From contig NZ_FQUD01000001.1 in assembly GCF_900128945.1 (NCBI RefSeq), forward strand, positions 248,001-312,000: DNA of 64,000 nt, in the 5' to 3' direction. A model generated the notes under the pieces. It made no database searches, had not been told where the DNA came from, and was given only the letters and a program-made list of their open reading frames with translations. This document shows positions 26,669 to 38,031 of this stretch, one piece after another (the stretch's first letter is position 1; each line of letters opens with the position of its first letter). This DNA is from Chryseobacterium sp. OV279 (GTDB lineage: Bacteria > Bacteroidota > Bacteroidia > Flavobacteriales > Weeksellaceae). The translations under genes and the position numbers were made by a program.

Positions 26669-29600
26669 ATGAGTAAAACAACAGCAACAACAAGGGGGAA
26701 TCAGAGAATTAACTTCTCATCAGCAAAAGGAAAAATTATCACTCCTGACTTCCTGGACATCCAGTTAGAGTCTTTCAGAGATTTTTTCCAGCTTGATACC
26801 CTTCCAGAAGACAGAACAGACGAAGGTTTATACAGAACCTTCCAGGAAAACTTCCCAATTACCGATTCTAGAAATCAGTTTGTATTGGAATTCCTTGATT
26901 ATCTGGTAGATTCTCCACGTTATTCAATTAACGAGTGTGTGGAAAGAGGATTGACGTATTCCGTTCCTCTTAAAGCAAGACTTAAATTGTATTGTACAGA
27001 CCCTGAGCACGAGGATTTCCAAACGGTGGTTCAGGATGTGTATTTAGGCCCGGTTCCTTATATGACGCCTAGTGGATCTTTCATCATCAACGGTGCTGAG
27101 AGAGTTATCGTTACGCAGCTTCACCGTTCACCTGGTGTATTCTTCGGACAGACTTACCACGCTAACGGAACTAAACTGTACTATTCAAGAATTATCCCTT
27201 TTAAAGGATCTTGGATGGAATTTACGACAGATATCAACAGCGTAATGTACGCTTATATCGACCGTAAGAAAAAGTTACCATTAACTACTCTATTAAGAGC
27301 GATCGGTTATGAGTCTGATAAGGATATCCTTCAGATCTTCGACCTTGCTGAAGAAGTGAAAGTTTCTAAAGCTGCCCTTAAAAAAGTGGAAGGAAGAACA
27401 TTGGCTGCGAGAGTATTGAACACTTGGTTCGAGGATTTCGTAGACGAAGATACAGGTGAAGTAGTTTCTATCGAAAGAAACGAGATCATCTTAGACAGAG
27501 AAACTATTCTTGAAAAAGAACATTTAGATCTTATTCTTGATGCTGGTGTGAAATCTATCCTGATTCACAAAGAAAACAGCAATGAATTCTCTATCATCCA
27601 GAATACATTACAGAAAGACCCTACGAACTCTGAAAAAGAGGCAGTAGAGTACATCTACCGTCAGTTAAGAAATGCAGATCCACCAGATGAGGAAACAGCA
27701 AGAGGAATCATTGAGAAATTATTCTTCTCTGAGCAGAGATATTCATTAGGTGAAGTAGGACGTTACAGACTAAACAAAAAGTTAAGCCTAAACATTCCAA
27801 CTACAACTGAAGTTCTTACAAAAGAAGATATCATTGCGATTGTAAGACACTTAATTGAGTTAGTAAACTCAAAAACTGATGTGGATGATATTGACCACTT
27901 ATCAAACAGAAGAATCAAGACCGTTGGAGAGCAGTTAGCAGGACAGTTCGGTGTAGGTCTTTCAAGAATTGCAAGAACAATCAAGGAAAGAATGAACGTT
28001 AGAGATAACGAAATCTTTACTCCACTTGACCTTGTAAATGCTAAGACATTAACATCAGTAATTAACTCGTTCTTCGGTACCAACCAGCTTTCTCAGTTCA
28101 TGGACCAGACCAACCCGCTATCAGAGATCACGCACAAGCGTAGACTTTCTGCACTAGGGCCTGGTGGTTTATCAAGAGAAAGAGCAGGTTTCGAGGTTCG
28201 TGACGTTCACCATACCCACTACGGAAGAATTTGTCCGATTGAAACTCCGGAAGGACCAAACATCGGTTTGATTTCATCTCTAGGTATTTATGCTAAGATC
28301 AATAACCTTGGTTTCATCGAAACTCCATACAGAAAAGTAGAAAACAGTAAGATCGATCTTACTGCTGACCCTATCTATCTGAATGCAGAAGACGAAGAAG
28401 ATAAAGTAATTGCTCAGGCGAACGTAGAATTGACTGACAGCGGTGAATTCTTAACAGACAGAATTATCGCAAGACTTGATGGTGACTACCCGGTAGTTGA
28501 GCCATCTCAGGTTAATCTTATCGACGTTGCACCAAACCAGATCTCTGGTATTTCAGCTTCATTAATTCCATTCCTGGAGCATGATGATGCGAACCGTGCA
28601 TTGATGGGATCCAACATGATGCGTCAGGCCGTTCCATTGTTGAAGCCACAAGCTCCAATCGTAGGTACTGGTCTGGAACAGCAGGTTGCTAAAGATTCAA
28701 GAATCTTGATCAATGCTGAAGGTACAGGTCTTGTAGAATATGTAGATGCTGATAGAATCACTATTAAATACGAAAGAAGCGACGACGAAGATTTAGTACA
28801 ATTCGAGTCTGCTACTAAAACATACAACCTTACTAAGTTTAGAAAAACCAACCAGAGTACGACGATTACCCTAAGACCAAACGTAAGAGTAGGTGAGACG
28901 GTACAGAAAGGTCAGGTACTTTGCGACGGTTATGCTACAGAAAACGGAGAGCTGGCTCTTGGTAGAAACTTAGTAGTAGCGTTCATGCCTTGGAAAGGAT
29001 ACAACTTTGAGGATGCAATCGTAATCAATGAAAAAGTTGTACGTGAAGACTGGTTTACTTCAATCCACGTAGATGAATATTCTCTTGAAGTTCGTGATAC
29101 CAAATTAGGTATGGAAGAGCTTACAGCAGATATTCCAAACGTTTCTGAAGAAGCTACCAAAGATCTTGACGAGAACGGTATGATCAGAATTGGTGCTGAA
29201 GTGAAGCCTGGAGATATTATGATCGGTAAGATCACTCCAAAAGGTGAATCTGACCCAACTCCTGAAGAAAAACTTCTTAGAGCGATTTTCGGTGACAAAG
29301 CCGGTGATGTGAAAGATGCTTCATTGAAAGCAGATTCATCACTAAGAGGGGTTGTTATCAACAAAAAATTGTTCTCTAGAAACATTAAAGATAAAAAGAA
29401 GAGAACTGAAGAAAAACTTAAACTTGAAGAGATTGAAAACACTTACAAGGCTAAGTTTGATGAGTTGAGAAATACTTTAATTGAAAAATTAAACACACTG
29501 GTAAGCGGTAAAACTTCTCAGGGAGTTACCAATGACCTTGATGAAGAAATCATCGGTAAAGGTGTGAAATTCACTCACAAATTATTGACTTCAGTTGAAG

Positions 29601-30490
29601 ATTACGTTAACGTAAGCGGTGCAGACTGGACGGTAGATAACGATAAGAATGAATTGATCAAACAGTTGATTCACAATTATAAAATCAAGTTCAATGACAT
29701 CCAGGGAGTTAAAAACCGTGAGAAATTCGCAATTTCTATCGGAGATGAGCTTCCGGCTGGTATCATGAAATTGGCTAAAGTATATATCGCTAAGAAACGT
29801 AAGTTGAACGTAGGGGATAAAATGGCAGGACGTCACGGTAACAAAGGTATCGTTTCAAGAATCGTTCGTGAAGAAGATATGCCATTCCTTGAAGACGGAA
29901 CACCAGTAGATATCGTATTGAATCCACTTGGGGTACCTTCTCGTATGAACATCGGACAGATCTATGAAACAGTTCTTGGATGGGCTGGTCAGAAACTGGG
30001 AATGACGTTCGCTACGCCAATCTTCGATGGAGCAACGCTTGATCAGATTACTGAGTACACAGAAAAAGCAGGTCTTCCTAAATTTGGTAACACTCACCTT
30101 TATGATGGTGGTACCGGGGAAAGATTTACTCAGCCGGCTACGGTAGGGATAATCTACATGCTGAAACTGGGACACATGGTAGATGATAAGATGCACGCAC
30201 GTTCTATCGGACCTTACTCACTGATTACTCAGCAGCCGTTAGGAGGTAAAGCTCAGTTCGGAGGTCAGAGATTCGGAGAGATGGAGGTTTGGGCTCTTGA
30301 GGCATTTGGAGCTTCTAACATCCTGAGAGAGATCCTGACCGTGAAGTCTGATGACGTGATTGGTAGAGCGAAAACTTATGAAGCTATTGCAAAAGGTGAA
30401 TCTATGCCTGAACCAGGTATTCCGGAATCATTCAATGTATTACTTCACGAGCTACAAGGTCTTGGACTTGATGTAAGACTTGAAGAATAA
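26669..30490 (+). CDS. rpoB: DNA-directed RNA polymerase subunit beta
   Basis: Second-largest core subunit, 1273 residues. Seen in order: the N-terminal lobes; the rifampicin-region motif with [26 protein letters not shown] and the [12 protein letters not shown] block; the flap; and the C-terminal [19 protein letters not shown] clamp motif. Nothing is missing. Length is in the range of Bacteroidetes RpoB. It is separated from rplL by a 5 kb island, and followed by rpoC after an 88-base spacer with an inverted repeat. Confidence 0.98.
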   Translation: MSKTTATTRGNQRINFSSAKGKIITPDFLDIQLESFRDFFQLDTLPEDRTDEGLYRTFQENFPITDSRNQFVLEFLDYLVDSPRYSINECVERGLTYSVPLKARLKLYCTDPEHEDFQTVVQDVYLGPVPYMTPSGSFIINGAERVIVTQLHRSPGVFFGQTYHANGTKLYYSRIIPFKGSWMEFTTDINSVMYAYIDRKKKLPLTTLLRAIGYESDKDILQIFDLAEEVKVSKAALKKVEGRTLAARVLNTWFEDFVDEDTGEVVSIERNEIILDRETILEKEHLDLILDAGVKSILIHKENSNEFSIIQNTLQKDPTNSEKEAVEYIYRQLRNADPPDEETARGIIEKLFFSEQRYSLGEVGRYRLNKKLSLNIPTTTEVLTKEDIIAIVRHLIELVNSKTDVDDIDHLSNRRIKTVGEQLAGQFGVGLSRIARTIKERMNVRDNEIFTPLDLVNAKTLTSVINSFFGTNQLSQFMDQTNPLSEITHKRRLSALGPGGLSRERAGFEVRDVHHTHYGRICPIETPEGPNIGLISSLGIYAKINNLGFIETPYRKVENSKIDLTADPIYLNAEDEEDKVIAQANVELTDSGEFLTDRIIARLDGDYPVVEPSQVNLIDVAPNQISGISASLIPFLEHDDANRALMGSNMMRQAVPLLKPQAPIVGTGLEQQVAKDSRILINAEGTGLVEYVDADRITIKYERSDDEDLVQFESATKTYNLTKFRKTNQSTTITLRPNVRVGETVQKGQVLCDGYATENGELALGRNLVVAFMPWKGYNFEDAIVINEKVVREDWFTSIHVDEYSLEVRDTKLGMEELTADIPNVSEEATKDLDENGMIRIGAEVKPGDIMIGKITPKGESDPTPEEKLLRAIFGDKAGDVKDASLKADSSLRGVVINKKLFSRNIKDKKKRTEEKLKLEEIENTYKAKFDELRNTLIEKLNTLVSGKTSQGVTNDLDEEIIGKGVKFTHKLLTSVEDYVNVSGADWTVDNDKNELIKQLIHNYKIKFNDIQGVKNREKFAISIGDELPAGIMKLAKVYIAKKRKLNVGDKMAGRHGNKGIVSRIVREEDMPFLEDGTPVDIVLNPLGVPSRMNIGQIYETVLGWAGQKLGMTFATPIFDGATLDQITEYTEKAGLPKFGNTHLYDGGTGERFTQPATVGIIYMLKLGHMVDDKMHARSIGPYSLITQQPLGGKAQFGGQRFGEMEVWALEAFGASNILREILTVKSDDVIGRAKTYEAIAKGESMPEPGIPESFNVLLHELQGLGLDVRLEE

Positions 30491-30497
30491 TTGACGA

Positions 30498-30537
30498 GAG
30501 ACTTTAAGACACGAGACACGGGACTTAAAAAAGTCTC
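30498..30537. repeat. inverted repeat in the rpoB-rpoC spacer
   Basis: GAGACTT (30498-30504) and AAGTCTC (30531-30537) pair across a purine-rich stretch, followed by the duplicated word CAAATCT. The hairpin is weak and imperfect. Similar gagac/gtctc stretches in other spacers of this window suggest a repeat family. Confidence 0.45.
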
Positions 30538-30578
30538 AAATCTCAAATCTCTTAATCTTTTAATCTAAAAACAAAACA

Positions 30579-33500
30579 ATGTCAAATAAAAATAAATCAA
30601 GTAGATTTAATAAAATAACCATCGGTTTAGCTTCACCGGAATCGATTCTTCAGGAATCAAGAGGGGAAGTTTTAAAACCGGAAACTATTAACTACAGAAC
30701 GCACAAACCTGAAAGAGACGGGTTGTTCTGTGAAAAAATCTTCGGTCCGGTAAAGGATTACGAATGTGCTTGTGGTAAATACAAGAGAATTCGTTACAAA
30801 GGGATCGTTTGTGACCGTTGTGGGGTAGAAGTTACTGAGAAAAAAGTAAGAAGAGAAAGAATCGGACACATCAACCTTGTAGTGCCTATCGCACACATCT
30901 GGTATTTCCGTTCTCTACCAAACAAAATCGGTTACCTTTTAGGAATTCCTTCTAAGAAATTAGACATGATCATCTACTACGAAAGATATGTAGTGATTCA
31001 GCAGGGTATTGCTAAAAAATTAGACGGTTCTGACTTCGATAACATGGAGTTCCTCACAGAAGAAGAGTACCTTGATATCATGGAAACTCTTCCTGTGGAA
31101 AACCAGTATCTTGATGATTCTGATCCAAACAAATTCATCGCCAGAATGGGTGCTGAAGCTGTGGAAGATCTGTTAAAAAGAATCGATCTTGATGCATTGT
31201 CTTTCGATTTAAGACACAAAGCTCACAACGAAGGTTCTAAGCAAAGAAGAACTGAAGCTCTTAAAAGATTGAACGTTGTAGAAGCACTAAGAGGTGCTAA
31301 TACAAGAATGATCAACAGACCAGAGTGGATGATTATGCGTGTGCTTCCTGTAATACCACCAGAACTAAGACCATTGGTTCCATTGGATGGAGGACGTTTC
31401 GCAACTTCTGACTTAAATGACCTTTACAGAAGAGTTATTATCAGAAACAACCGTCTGAAAAGACTATTGGAGATCAAAGCTCCTGAAGTAATCTTGAGAA
31501 ACGAGAAGCGTATGCTTCAGGAATCAGTAGATTCATTATTCGATAATACAAGAAAATCTTCTGCTGTAAAATCTGAATCAAACAGACCATTGAAATCACT
31601 TTCTGATTCATTGAAAGGTAAACAAGGTCGTTTCCGTCAGAACTTACTAGGGAAAAGGGTTGACTACTCTGCGCGTTCCGTAATTGTTGTAGGTCCAAAC
31701 TTACAGCTTCACGAATGTGGTATTCCTAAAGATATGGCAGCAGAACTTTACAAACCGTTCATCATCAGAAAACTGATCGAGAGAGGAATTGTAAAAACTG
31801 TGAAATCTGCAAAGAGAATCATCGACAGAAAAGAGCCTGTAGTATATGATATCCTTGAAAACGTGATGAAAGGTCACCCGGTTCTATTGAACAGAGCACC
31901 TACCCTTCACAGACTGGGTATTCAGGCATTCCAGCCGAAGATGATCGAAGGTAAAGCGATTCAGCTTCACCCGTTGGTAACAACAGCATTCAACGCCGAT
32001 TTCGATGGTGACCAGATGGCGGTACACTTACCGTTAGGCCCAGAGGCGATCCTTGAAGCTCAGTTATTGATGCTAGGTTCTCAGAACATCTTGAACCCGG
32101 CAAACGGTTCTCCTATTACGGTACCTTCTCAGGACATGGTTCTTGGTCTTTATTTCATGACTAAAGAATTGAGCTCTACAGAAGATATGAAAGTTTTAGG
32201 TGAAGGTCTTGCATTCTATTCTCCGGAAGAAGCGGAAATCGCTTATGCTGAAGGAAGAGTTTCATTAAATGCTAAAGTAAGATGTAGACTACCTGTTAAA
32301 GAAAACGGAGAGATTTCAACAAAATTAATCGAAACTTCTTTAGGTAGAATTCTATTCAACCAGATTGTACCAAAACAGTCAGGATACGTTAATGAACTAT
32401 TGACGAAAAAATCACTGAGAAATATTATCGGTAGAGTTTTAGCTGATACTGATTTCCCTACAACAGTGAAGTTCCTTGATGCAATGAAAGATTTAGGTTA
32501 TTCTAATGCATTCAAAGGAGGTCTTTCATTCTCACTTGGGGATATTGTAGTTCCTGTTGAGAAGAAAAAGATGATTGCTACATCTATTGAAACGGTAGAC
32601 GAGATTAGAGCCAACTATAACATGGGTCTTATCACCGATACAGAACGTTATAACCAGGTAATCGACGTTTGGACAAACACCAACGCAGGATTAACTGAAA
32701 TGATCATGAGCAGAATGAAATCTGACCAAGGTGGATTCAACTCTGTATATATGATGCTTGATTCCGGGGCGAGGGGTTCTAAAGAACAGATCCGTCAGTT
32801 ATCAGGGATGAGAGGATTGATGGCAAAACCGCAAAAAGCTGGTTCTACCGGTGCGGAGATCATTGAAAACCCGATCCTTGCGAACTTTAAGGAAGGTCTT
32901 TCGATTCTAGAGTACTTTATCTCTACCCACGGTGCCCGTAAGGGTCTTGCGGATACCGCACTTAAGACTGCCGATGCTGGTTACCTTACAAGAAGATTGG
33001 TAGACGTTGCTCAGGACGTTATCGTTACTGAGGACGACTGTGGAACGCTTAGAGGTACTGAAGTTACTGCACTTAAGAAAAATGACGAGATCGTTGAAAA
33101 GATCTCTGAAAGAATCTTAGGTAGAGTTTCTCTTCATAACATCTATGATCCGGAATCAGACGAACTAATCGCTGAAGCAGATCAGGTAATTAATGAAGTA
33201 TTGGCGAAGAGAATTGAAGCAGCAGGATTAGAAGCTGTTGAAGTTCGTTCTCCACTTACTTGTGAAACCAAAAAAGGAATCTGTGCGAAGTGTTACGGTA
33301 GAAACCTTGCGACTGGTAAGATGATCCACATGGGTGAAGCTGTAGGGGTTATCGGTGCACAGTCAATTGGGGAACCAGGTACTCAGCTTACGTTGAGAAC
33401 CTTCCACCAAGGGGGTACTGCAGGTAACGTTTCAGAAAACCCATCTATCGTTGCAAGAAGAGACGGTATCGTTGAAATGGATGAAGTAAGAACAATTACT

Positions 33501-34844
33501 TCTGAAGATGAAAACGGTAAAACTGCTGAGGTAGTTGTTTCACGTTCAACGGAATTCAGATTGGTAGCGGATAACGAAACCAGAACACCATTGATGATTG
33601 CTAACGTACCTTACGGTTCTGAATTAGCAGTGAAGCCTGGTGATAAAGTGAAGAAAGGAGATGTAATCTGTAAGTGGGATCCGTATAACGCGGTAATCAT
33701 TGCAGAAACTGCAGGTAAGGTTGAATACGAAGACATTATCCAGGGTATCTCATTCCAGCTTGAAATTGACGAACAAACAGGATTCGAAGAGAAAGTAATC
33801 TCTGAATCTAGAAATAAGAAAGCCGTACCTACACTGAAGGTGGTAGATTCTAAAGGAGTTGAGCAGAAAGCATACAACTTACCGGTAGGAGCCCACTTAA
33901 TGGTAAACGATGGTGAAAAAATTAAGGCTGGTAAAGTCTTGATCAAGATCCCAAGAAAATCTGCAAAAGCAGGGGATATCACCGGAGGTCTTCCGAGAGT
34001 TACCGAACTATTCGAAGCAAGAAACCCTTCAAACCCAGCGGTTGTTACTGAAATCGACGGGGTAGTTTCTTACGGAAAAATTAAGAGAGGTAACCGAGAA
34101 TTGATCGTAGAGGCTAAAACTGGTGAAAGAAAAATTTACTTGGTAAAACTTTCTAACCAGATCCTTGTTCAGGAGAATGACTTCGTAAGAGCAGGAGCAC
34201 CACTTTCTGACGGTTCTATTACACCGGATGATATCTTAAGAATCAAAGGTCCAACGGCGGTTCAGGAATATCTGGTAAATGAGATTCAGGAAGTTTACCG
34301 TCTTCAGGGGGTAAAAATCGACGATAAGCACTTCGAGATCATCGTAAGACAGATGATGACGAAAGTATCTATCGTAGATGGAGGTGATACTCAGTTCCTG
34401 GAAGGAGCTCTTGAGCATAAGTTTGACTTCTTGGAAGAAAACAACAGAGTGTTCGGTCTTAAGGTTGTAGTAGAAGCTGGTGATTCTAAAGAATTCAAGC
34501 CAGGTCAGATGATTACAGCCAGAGAATTAAGAGACGAAAACTCTAAACTGAAGCGTGAAGACCATGCCTTAGTTGAAGTAAGAGAAGCTTTACCTGCTAC
34601 AGCAACGCCTGTATTGCAAGGTATTACAAGAGCAGCTCTTCAGACTAAGTCATTCATGTCTGCAGCATCATTCCAGGAAACTACGAAAGTTCTTAACGAA
34701 GCAGCAGTAGCTGGTAAAGTTGACTTCTTAAGTGGTCTTAAAGAAAATGTAATTGTAGGACACAGAATCCCTGCAGGTACAGGTCTTAAAGAATATCAGA
34801 ATGTAATTGTGGGTTCTAAGAAAGAATTCGAAGACCTTAACTAA
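30579..34844 (+). CDS. rpoC: DNA-directed RNA polymerase subunit beta'
   Basis: Largest core subunit, 1421 residues. Signatures: the N-terminal zinc-binding Cys set (C-A-C-G-K-Y and C-D-R-C-G-V-E near residues 63-82), the catalytic Mg loop [12 protein letters not shown] near residue 474, the bridge helix/trigger loop region (G-A-R-G-S-K and later [13 protein letters not shown]) and the second zinc site ([13 protein letters not shown]). All are intact. It is co-transcribed with rpoB. Confidence 0.98.
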   Translation: MSNKNKSSRFNKITIGLASPESILQESRGEVLKPETINYRTHKPERDGLFCEKIFGPVKDYECACGKYKRIRYKGIVCDRCGVEVTEKKVRRERIGHINLVVPIAHIWYFRSLPNKIGYLLGIPSKKLDMIIYYERYVVIQQGIAKKLDGSDFDNMEFLTEEEYLDIMETLPVENQYLDDSDPNKFIARMGAEAVEDLLKRIDLDALSFDLRHKAHNEGSKQRRTEALKRLNVVEALRGANTRMINRPEWMIMRVLPVIPPELRPLVPLDGGRFATSDLNDLYRRVIIRNNRLKRLLEIKAPEVILRNEKRMLQESVDSLFDNTRKSSAVKSESNRPLKSLSDSLKGKQGRFRQNLLGKRVDYSARSVIVVGPNLQLHECGIPKDMAAELYKPFIIRKLIERGIVKTVKSAKRIIDRKEPVVYDILENVMKGHPVLLNRAPTLHRLGIQAFQPKMIEGKAIQLHPLVTTAFNADFDGDQMAVHLPLGPEAILEAQLLMLGSQNILNPANGSPITVPSQDMVLGLYFMTKELSSTEDMKVLGEGLAFYSPEEAEIAYAEGRVSLNAKVRCRLPVKENGEISTKLIETSLGRILFNQIVPKQSGYVNELLTKKSLRNIIGRVLADTDFPTTVKFLDAMKDLGYSNAFKGGLSFSLGDIVVPVEKKKMIATSIETVDEIRANYNMGLITDTERYNQVIDVWTNTNAGLTEMIMSRMKSDQGGFNSVYMMLDSGARGSKEQIRQLSGMRGLMAKPQKAGSTGAEIIENPILANFKEGLSILEYFISTHGARKGLADTALKTADAGYLTRRLVDVAQDVIVTEDDCGTLRGTEVTALKKNDEIVEKISERILGRVSLHNIYDPESDELIAEADQVINEVLAKRIEAAGLEAVEVRSPLTCETKKGICAKCYGRNLATGKMIHMGEAVGVIGAQSIGEPGTQLTLRTFHQGGTAGNVSENPSIVARRDGIVEMDEVRTITSEDENGKTAEVVVSRSTEFRLVADNETRTPLMIANVPYGSELAVKPGDKVKKGDVICKWDPYNAVIIAETAGKVEYEDIIQGISFQLEIDEQTGFEEKVISESRNKKAVPTLKVVDSKGVEQKAYNLPVGAHLMVNDGEKIKAGKVLIKIPRKSAKAGDITGGLPRVTELFEARNPSNPAVVTEIDGVVSYGKIKRGNRELIVEAKTGERKIYLVKLSNQILVQENDFVRAGAPLSDGSITPDDILRIKGPTAVQEYLVNEIQEVYRLQGVKIDDKHFEIIVRQMMTKVSIVDGGDTQFLEGALEHKFDFLEENNRVFGLKVVVEAGDSKEFKPGQMITARELRDENSKLKREDHALVEVREALPATATPVLQGITRAALQTKSFMSAASFQETTKVLNEAAVAGKVDFLSGLKENVIVGHRIPAGTGLKEYQNVIVGSKKEFEDLN

Positions 34845-34856
34845 AATTAATGATTT

Positions 34857-34905
34857 GAAATTTGAGGTTTGGATTTATTTTTATATTTTCACAATCTCAA
34901 ATTTC
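34857..34905. repeat. inverted repeat in the rpoC-DUF3467 spacer
   Basis: GAAATTTGAG (34857-34866) and CTCAAATTTC (34896-34905) are perfect 10-base complements separated by 29 bases, with partial pairing beyond. It lies between rpoC and the small downstream gene and may be a transcript-processing or attenuating element, or a mobile palindrome. Confidence 0.6.
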
Positions 34906-34931
34906 GAATTTTAAAAACATATTTTATAACA

Positions 34932-35237
34932 ATGGACAACAATCAAAATCCACAAGACGGAAACATCAACATCGAATTGAACGAAATGGTAGCTGCTGGA
35001 GTATATGCTAACTTAGCATTGGTAAACCACTCTCCATCTGAGTTCGTAGTAGATTTCATCCAGTTAATGCCGGGTGTTCAACAGGCTAAAGTAAGATCAA
35101 GAATCATTCTTGCTCCACTTCACGCTAAAAGAGTATTATCTGCTCTTCAACAGAACATTGCTAACTACGAGCAGCAGTTCGGAGAAATCAAAGAAGTTGA
35201 GCCTTTCGTATTAGGAGGTAACAACGTACAAGCATAA
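34932..35237 (+). CDS. DUF3467 family protein
   Basis: Small protein of 101 residues of the DUF3467 family, whose gene follows rpoC in many Bacteroidetes. The core shows A-G-V-Y-A-N-L-A-L-V-N-H-S-P-S-E-F-V-V-D-F, then P-G-V-Q-Q-A-K-V-R-S-R-I-I, which is diagnostic. I start at the ATG at 34932; the upstream in-frame extension runs through an inverted repeat in the spacer and is unlike the family. Function unknown; its conserved position suggests a link with transcription, which is inference. Confidence 0.88.
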   Translation: MDNNQNPQDGNINIELNEMVAAGVYANLALVNHSPSEFVVDFIQLMPGVQQAKVRSRIILAPLHAKRVLSALQQNIANYEQQFGEIKEVEPFVLGGNNVQA

Positions 35238-35260
35238 GATTTTTCTTACAATACATAAGG

Positions 35261-35289
35261 ATGCCCCGGTTTTTACCGGGGCATTTTTG
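35261..35289 (+). terminator. terminator of rpoBC-DUF3467
   Basis: ATGCCCCGGT pairs perfectly with ACCGGGGCAT around a 4-base TTTT loop, followed by T5. It lies 23 bases after the DUF3467 stop. Confidence 0.92.
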
Positions 35290-35480
35290 TTATATATTAT
35301 ATTTCATTTATTAGATAAATTAATAAGAAACGACTGAACTTATTGATTTCATATAGTATGTATTTCAAGTAAACTATGAGTTTTGATTTAAAATTTACCT
35401 ATTAATTAATGGATTGTTAAGTTTTTGGCAGAGATAATTAAAGAATGTTGTTTTTCTGCTATTTCAATAGTCCAATTTTA

Positions 35481-35488
35481 TATATTTG
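35481..35488 (+). promoter_or_regulatory. -7 box of the Crp/Fnr gene
   Basis: TATATTTG is a perfect -7 box; the predicted start near 35492 falls after the TTG-initiated upstream frame at 35445 and supports initiation at the ATG at 35511. No clear TTTG lies at the right distance upstream. Confidence 0.6.
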
Positions 35489-35510
35489 CTATGAAAATGA
35501 TACAGCGGAT

Positions 35511-36161
35511 ATGATAAATAATCAATTTATTCTTAATAAATTCGGGTTTCTAGGCGGAGATTTTTTAAACGAACTGCATGCAAATGCCATAGTCACAGAC
35601 ATCAAAGCAAAAACCGAGATTATCAGAGAAGGGCAGAAAAACAAGTATGTCCCGTTTCTGATCAAAGGGTCTATAAAAGTTTTTACTCTTAACGACGGCA
35701 GAGAACTCATCTATTACTACATAAAACCAAACGACAGCTGTCTGATGACGTTCTCATCTATCTTTACAGATTACACCAGCAGAATATATGCCGTTGCTGA
35801 AGAAGAATCTGAAGTAATTCTTATCCCTGTTTCGGTAGTCCACGAATGGCTCATCCGGTTTCCGGAAATCAACAGGGTATTTTATCATGAGTATGACAAG
35901 CGTTTCTCCGATGTCATGAATATGGTGAATGATGCCGTATTTCACAGACTGGACAAAAGAGTCCTGAACTACATCCGTCAGCAGATTTCAGCCACCGGAA
36001 ACAATCCTCTGAAGATTACGCACCGTGAAATTGCCAGTAATTTGGGAACTTCCAGAGAAGTGGTGAGCAGAGTTTTAAAAAAGATTGAAAATGAAGGTGA
36101 AATTATTCAGACCAAAGAAGGCATCAAAATTCCTGTAAATGAAAATGTTAGATCACTCTAA
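35511..36161 (+). CDS. Crp/Fnr-family transcriptional regulator
   Basis: Regulator of 216 residues. An N-terminal cyclic-nucleotide-binding-like beta roll (I-R-E-G-Q-K-N-K-Y-V-P-F-L-I-K-G-S-I-K-V) is followed by a long dimer helix and a C-terminal winged helix-turn-helix (I-T-H-R-E-I-A-S-N-L-G-T-S-R-E-V-V-S-R-V-L) near residue 165. There is no N-terminal Cys cluster of the Fnr type, so any iron-sulphur sensing is unlikely. Start chosen from the promoter. The next operon starts 126 bases downstream, and palindromes that fit a Crp-type site lie in that gap, so it probably controls that operon and perhaps itself. Confidence 0.9.
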   Translation: MINNQFILNKFGFLGGDFLNELHANAIVTDIKAKTEIIREGQKNKYVPFLIKGSIKVFTLNDGRELIYYYIKPNDSCLMTFSSIFTDYTSRIYAVAEEESEVILIPVSVVHEWLIRFPEINRVFYHEYDKRFSDVMNMVNDAVFHRLDKRVLNYIRQQISATGNNPLKITHREIASNLGTSREVVSRVLKKIENEGEIIQTKEGIKIPVNENVRSL

Positions 36162-36186
36162 TGTATGATGTTTTAATGATTTTATC

Positions 36187-36201
36187 TTTATCATTGATAA
36201 A
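36187..36201. promoter_or_regulatory. perfect palindrome, possible Crp/Fnr site
   Basis: TTTATCA-T-TGATAAA is a perfect 15-base palindrome. It lies between the Crp/Fnr gene and the DUF5777 operon, centred about 69 bases before the predicted start of that operon. The core TGAT/ATCA halves are similar to Fnr-type half-sites. Confidence 0.5.
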
Positions 36202-36213
36202 AACAATTTCTCT

Positions 36214-36229
36214 GGTGACTTTTATCACA
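36214..36229 (+). promoter_or_regulatory. Crp-like operator upstream of the redox operon
   Basis: GGTGA-N6-TCACA, one mismatch from the classical Crp site TGTGA-N6-TCACA. Its centre lies about 41 bases before the transcription start predicted from TAAGTTTG (36252-36259), which is the spacing of a class II activator site. Confidence 0.6.
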
Positions 36230-36251
36230 TACTTTTGACTTTATAACTCGA

Positions 36252-36259
36252 TAAGTTTG
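36252..36259 (+). promoter_or_regulatory. -7 box of the redox operon
   Basis: TAAGTTTG matches TAnnTTTG. The nearest TTTG (36234-36237) is only 14 bases upstream, closer than usual, so the promoter looks weak without an activator. The predicted start is near 36262, 26 bases before the DUF5777 ATG. Confidence 0.6.
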
Positions 36260-36287
36260 CCATATCATAATTTAATTCAAATAGTAT

Positions 36288-37130
36288 ATGACAAAAACTC
36301 TCTTATTTTTGTCGGTATTGATATCAGGTCTTGCCTCCGCGCAGGAAGACTTGCTGAAAGATATTGACACACTCAAAACCAATGCAGAAGTATCCCAGCC
36401 TGCCTTTAAAGCCTTACAGATAGTCACCGGACAATCCACCAAACTTTCCGCCAAAAAAGAATGGTATATTGTGGTAGCTCACCGTTTCGGGGACATAAGT
36501 ACAGGATTTAAAAACTTTTTCGGCCTCGATGATGCCTCCACCAAATTAGGGGTGATCTATGGGGTTACAGACGGAATTTCAGTCAGTCTTTCCAGAGAAA
36601 CGAATATGAAAACATTCGAAGGAGCGGTAAAGTATAAGCTGGTAAAGCAGACTGAAAAAAGTCCTGTAGATATTGTAGGGTACAACGTGATGGCCGTAAA
36701 TACAGATCTGGATAAAGATAACTATCCTTACCTCAAATTCGGTGACCGGCTTGCTTATCTAACCCAGGCGCTGATTTCAAGAAGATTCAACGAAAAGTTT
36801 TCTCTGCAGCTGACCCCTTCATACATTCATAAAAACCTTTACGATCCAGCCCTTGAGGATAAGAATCAGTTTCTTGCCGGATTGGGAGGCCGTTATAAAA
36901 TTTCCAAAAGAATTTCTCTCAACGCAGAATATTTTGTGAATTTCGACAATCACAGTTACTATAAAAATCCTCTTTCATTAGGGATGGATATAGAAACCGG
37001 GGGACACGTGTTCCAGCTTTTATTCTCGAATTCCCAGATCAATTCAGATATCGGTTACCTTTCCAATGCAGCAGGCAAGTGGGGAAAAGGGCAGATATTC
37101 TTTGGGTTTAACCTTTATAGAGTTTTTTAA
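36288..37130 (+). CDS. DUF5777 family outer membrane beta-barrel protein
   Basis: Exported protein of 280 residues with a signal peptide to about residue 19 (ending L-A-S-A-Q). The body matches the DUF5777 pattern: F-K-A-L-Q-I-V-T-G-Q-S-T-K, E-W-Y-I-V-V-A-H-R-F-G-D-I, then alternating beta strands (G-V-T-D-G-I-S-V-S-L-S-R) ending in G-F-N-L-Y-R-V-F, which suits an outer membrane barrel with an aromatic C-terminus. It is first in a run of five same-strand genes with short gaps. Such genes often neighbour c-type cytochromes and YceI in Bacteroidetes. Function not established. Confidence 0.82.
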   Translation: MTKTLLFLSVLISGLASAQEDLLKDIDTLKTNAEVSQPAFKALQIVTGQSTKLSAKKEWYIVVAHRFGDISTGFKNFFGLDDASTKLGVIYGVTDGISVSLSRETNMKTFEGAVKYKLVKQTEKSPVDIVGYNVMAVNTDLDKDNYPYLKFGDRLAYLTQALISRRFNEKFSLQLTPSYIHKNLYDPALEDKNQFLAGLGGRYKISKRISLNAEYFVNFDNHSYYKNPLSLGMDIETGGHVFQLLFSNSQINSDIGYLSNAAGKWGKGQIFFGFNLYRVF

Positions 37131-37131
37131 G

Positions 37132-37473
37132 ATGAAAAAGATACTATACATATTGTCATCAGCCGCTTTGTTCATGGCTTGTGACAGCAGGACCTATGAA
37201 GAGATTTCGGATAATACACCCATTACGGTAACCGTAAAATACAATGCTGAGGTGAAAACCATTGTGGACAACAACTGCATCAGCTGCCACGGTGGAGGAA
37301 GTTTTAAACCTCTGGTTACGTACAGCGATGTAAAGAATAATATAGACGGGATTCTCAACAGAATACAAAGACCCAATGGTGACGCCGGAAAAATGCCACA
37401 GGGCGGATCCCTATCACAGACCCAAATCAATGTCTTCATAAAATGGAAAGCCGACGGGCTTGCTGAAAATTAA
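37132..37473 (+). CDS. c-type cytochrome lipoprotein
   Basis: Periplasmic haem protein of 113 residues. Lipoprotein signal with lipobox F-M-A-C (Cys17). Haem attachment C-I-S-C-H at residues 49-53, in the usual context N-N-C-I-S-C-H-G-G-G. A distal M-P-Q-G near residue 90 (G-K-M-P-Q-G-G) offers the axial Met. It is short and mono-haem, like the cytochrome domains of the planctomycete/Bacteroidetes PSCyt type. I start it at the ATG at 37132, one base after the DUF5777 stop codon, since an earlier start would lose the lipoprotein signal. Probably carries electrons in the operon's reaction. Confidence 0.88.
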   Translation: MKKILYILSSAALFMACDSRTYEEISDNTPITVTVKYNAEVKTIVDNNCISCHGGGSFKPLVTYSDVKNNIDGILNRIQRPNGDAGKMPQGGSLSQTQINVFIKWKADGLAEN

Positions 37474-37485
37474 AAAATATTTGAT

Positions 37486-38031
37486 ATGAAAAGATTAGTA
37501 TTAATGAGTGCCGTGCTGTTTTTTACTGGATTTGCTTCTGCCCAGAAATACAGCACCAAAACAGGGAATGTGACCTTTGAGGCATCCGTTCCGCTGTTCG
37601 AAGATGTGTACGCCAAGGATGATAATAATGTAGTGATCCTGAATGCAGATAACGGTGAAATGGCTTCCGTTTCAGTTGTGAAAAATTTCCATTTTAAAAC
37701 CAAATTAATGGAAGAACACTTCAACGAAAGCTATGCGGAAACCGCAAAATATGCTAAAGCAACCTTTAAAGGAAAGATCGCGAATTTTGATAAAACGAAA
37801 TTGAGTGCTTCCCCACAGAAATACACCGTTCAGGGAACCTTGAATTTTCATGGCGTAGATAAAGCAGTTACTTCTGCAGCTACGGTTTATGCCAAAGACG
37901 GGAAAATATATATGCAGGGAAGCTTTATGGCAAGACCTGTAGACCACAACGTGACCATTCCGAAAATGGTAACCAAGAAAGTAGCAGAAAATGTAAAGGT
38001 GGAGTATAATTATGTAATGGCAAAACAATGA
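37486..38031 (+). CDS. YceI family periplasmic protein
   Basis: Lipocalin-like YceI protein of 181 residues with a signal peptide to about residue 20 (F-A-S-A-Q). It shows the family's strand pattern, including Y-A-K-A-T-F-K-G-K-I and the G-T-L-N-F-H-G-V-D-K turn. YceI proteins bind isoprenoid-type lipids such as polyprenols or quinone precursors and often sit with cytochromes. Its stop overlaps the ankyrin gene start (ATGA), so the two are translationally coupled. Confidence 0.9.
   Translation: MKRLVLMSAVLFFTGFASAQKYSTKTGNVTFEASVPLFEDVYAKDDNNVVILNADNGEMASVSVVKNFHFKTKLMEEHFNESYAETAKYAKATFKGKIANFDKTKLSASPQKYTVQGTLNFHGVDKAVTSAATVYAKDGKIYMQGSFMARPVDHNVTIPKMVTKKVAENVKVEYNYVMAKQ

Noticed and set aside
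35445..35510. Upstream extension of the Crp/Fnr protein
   Set aside because: It spans the TATATTTG promoter box, so it would be upstream of the transcription start, and it starts with TTG.
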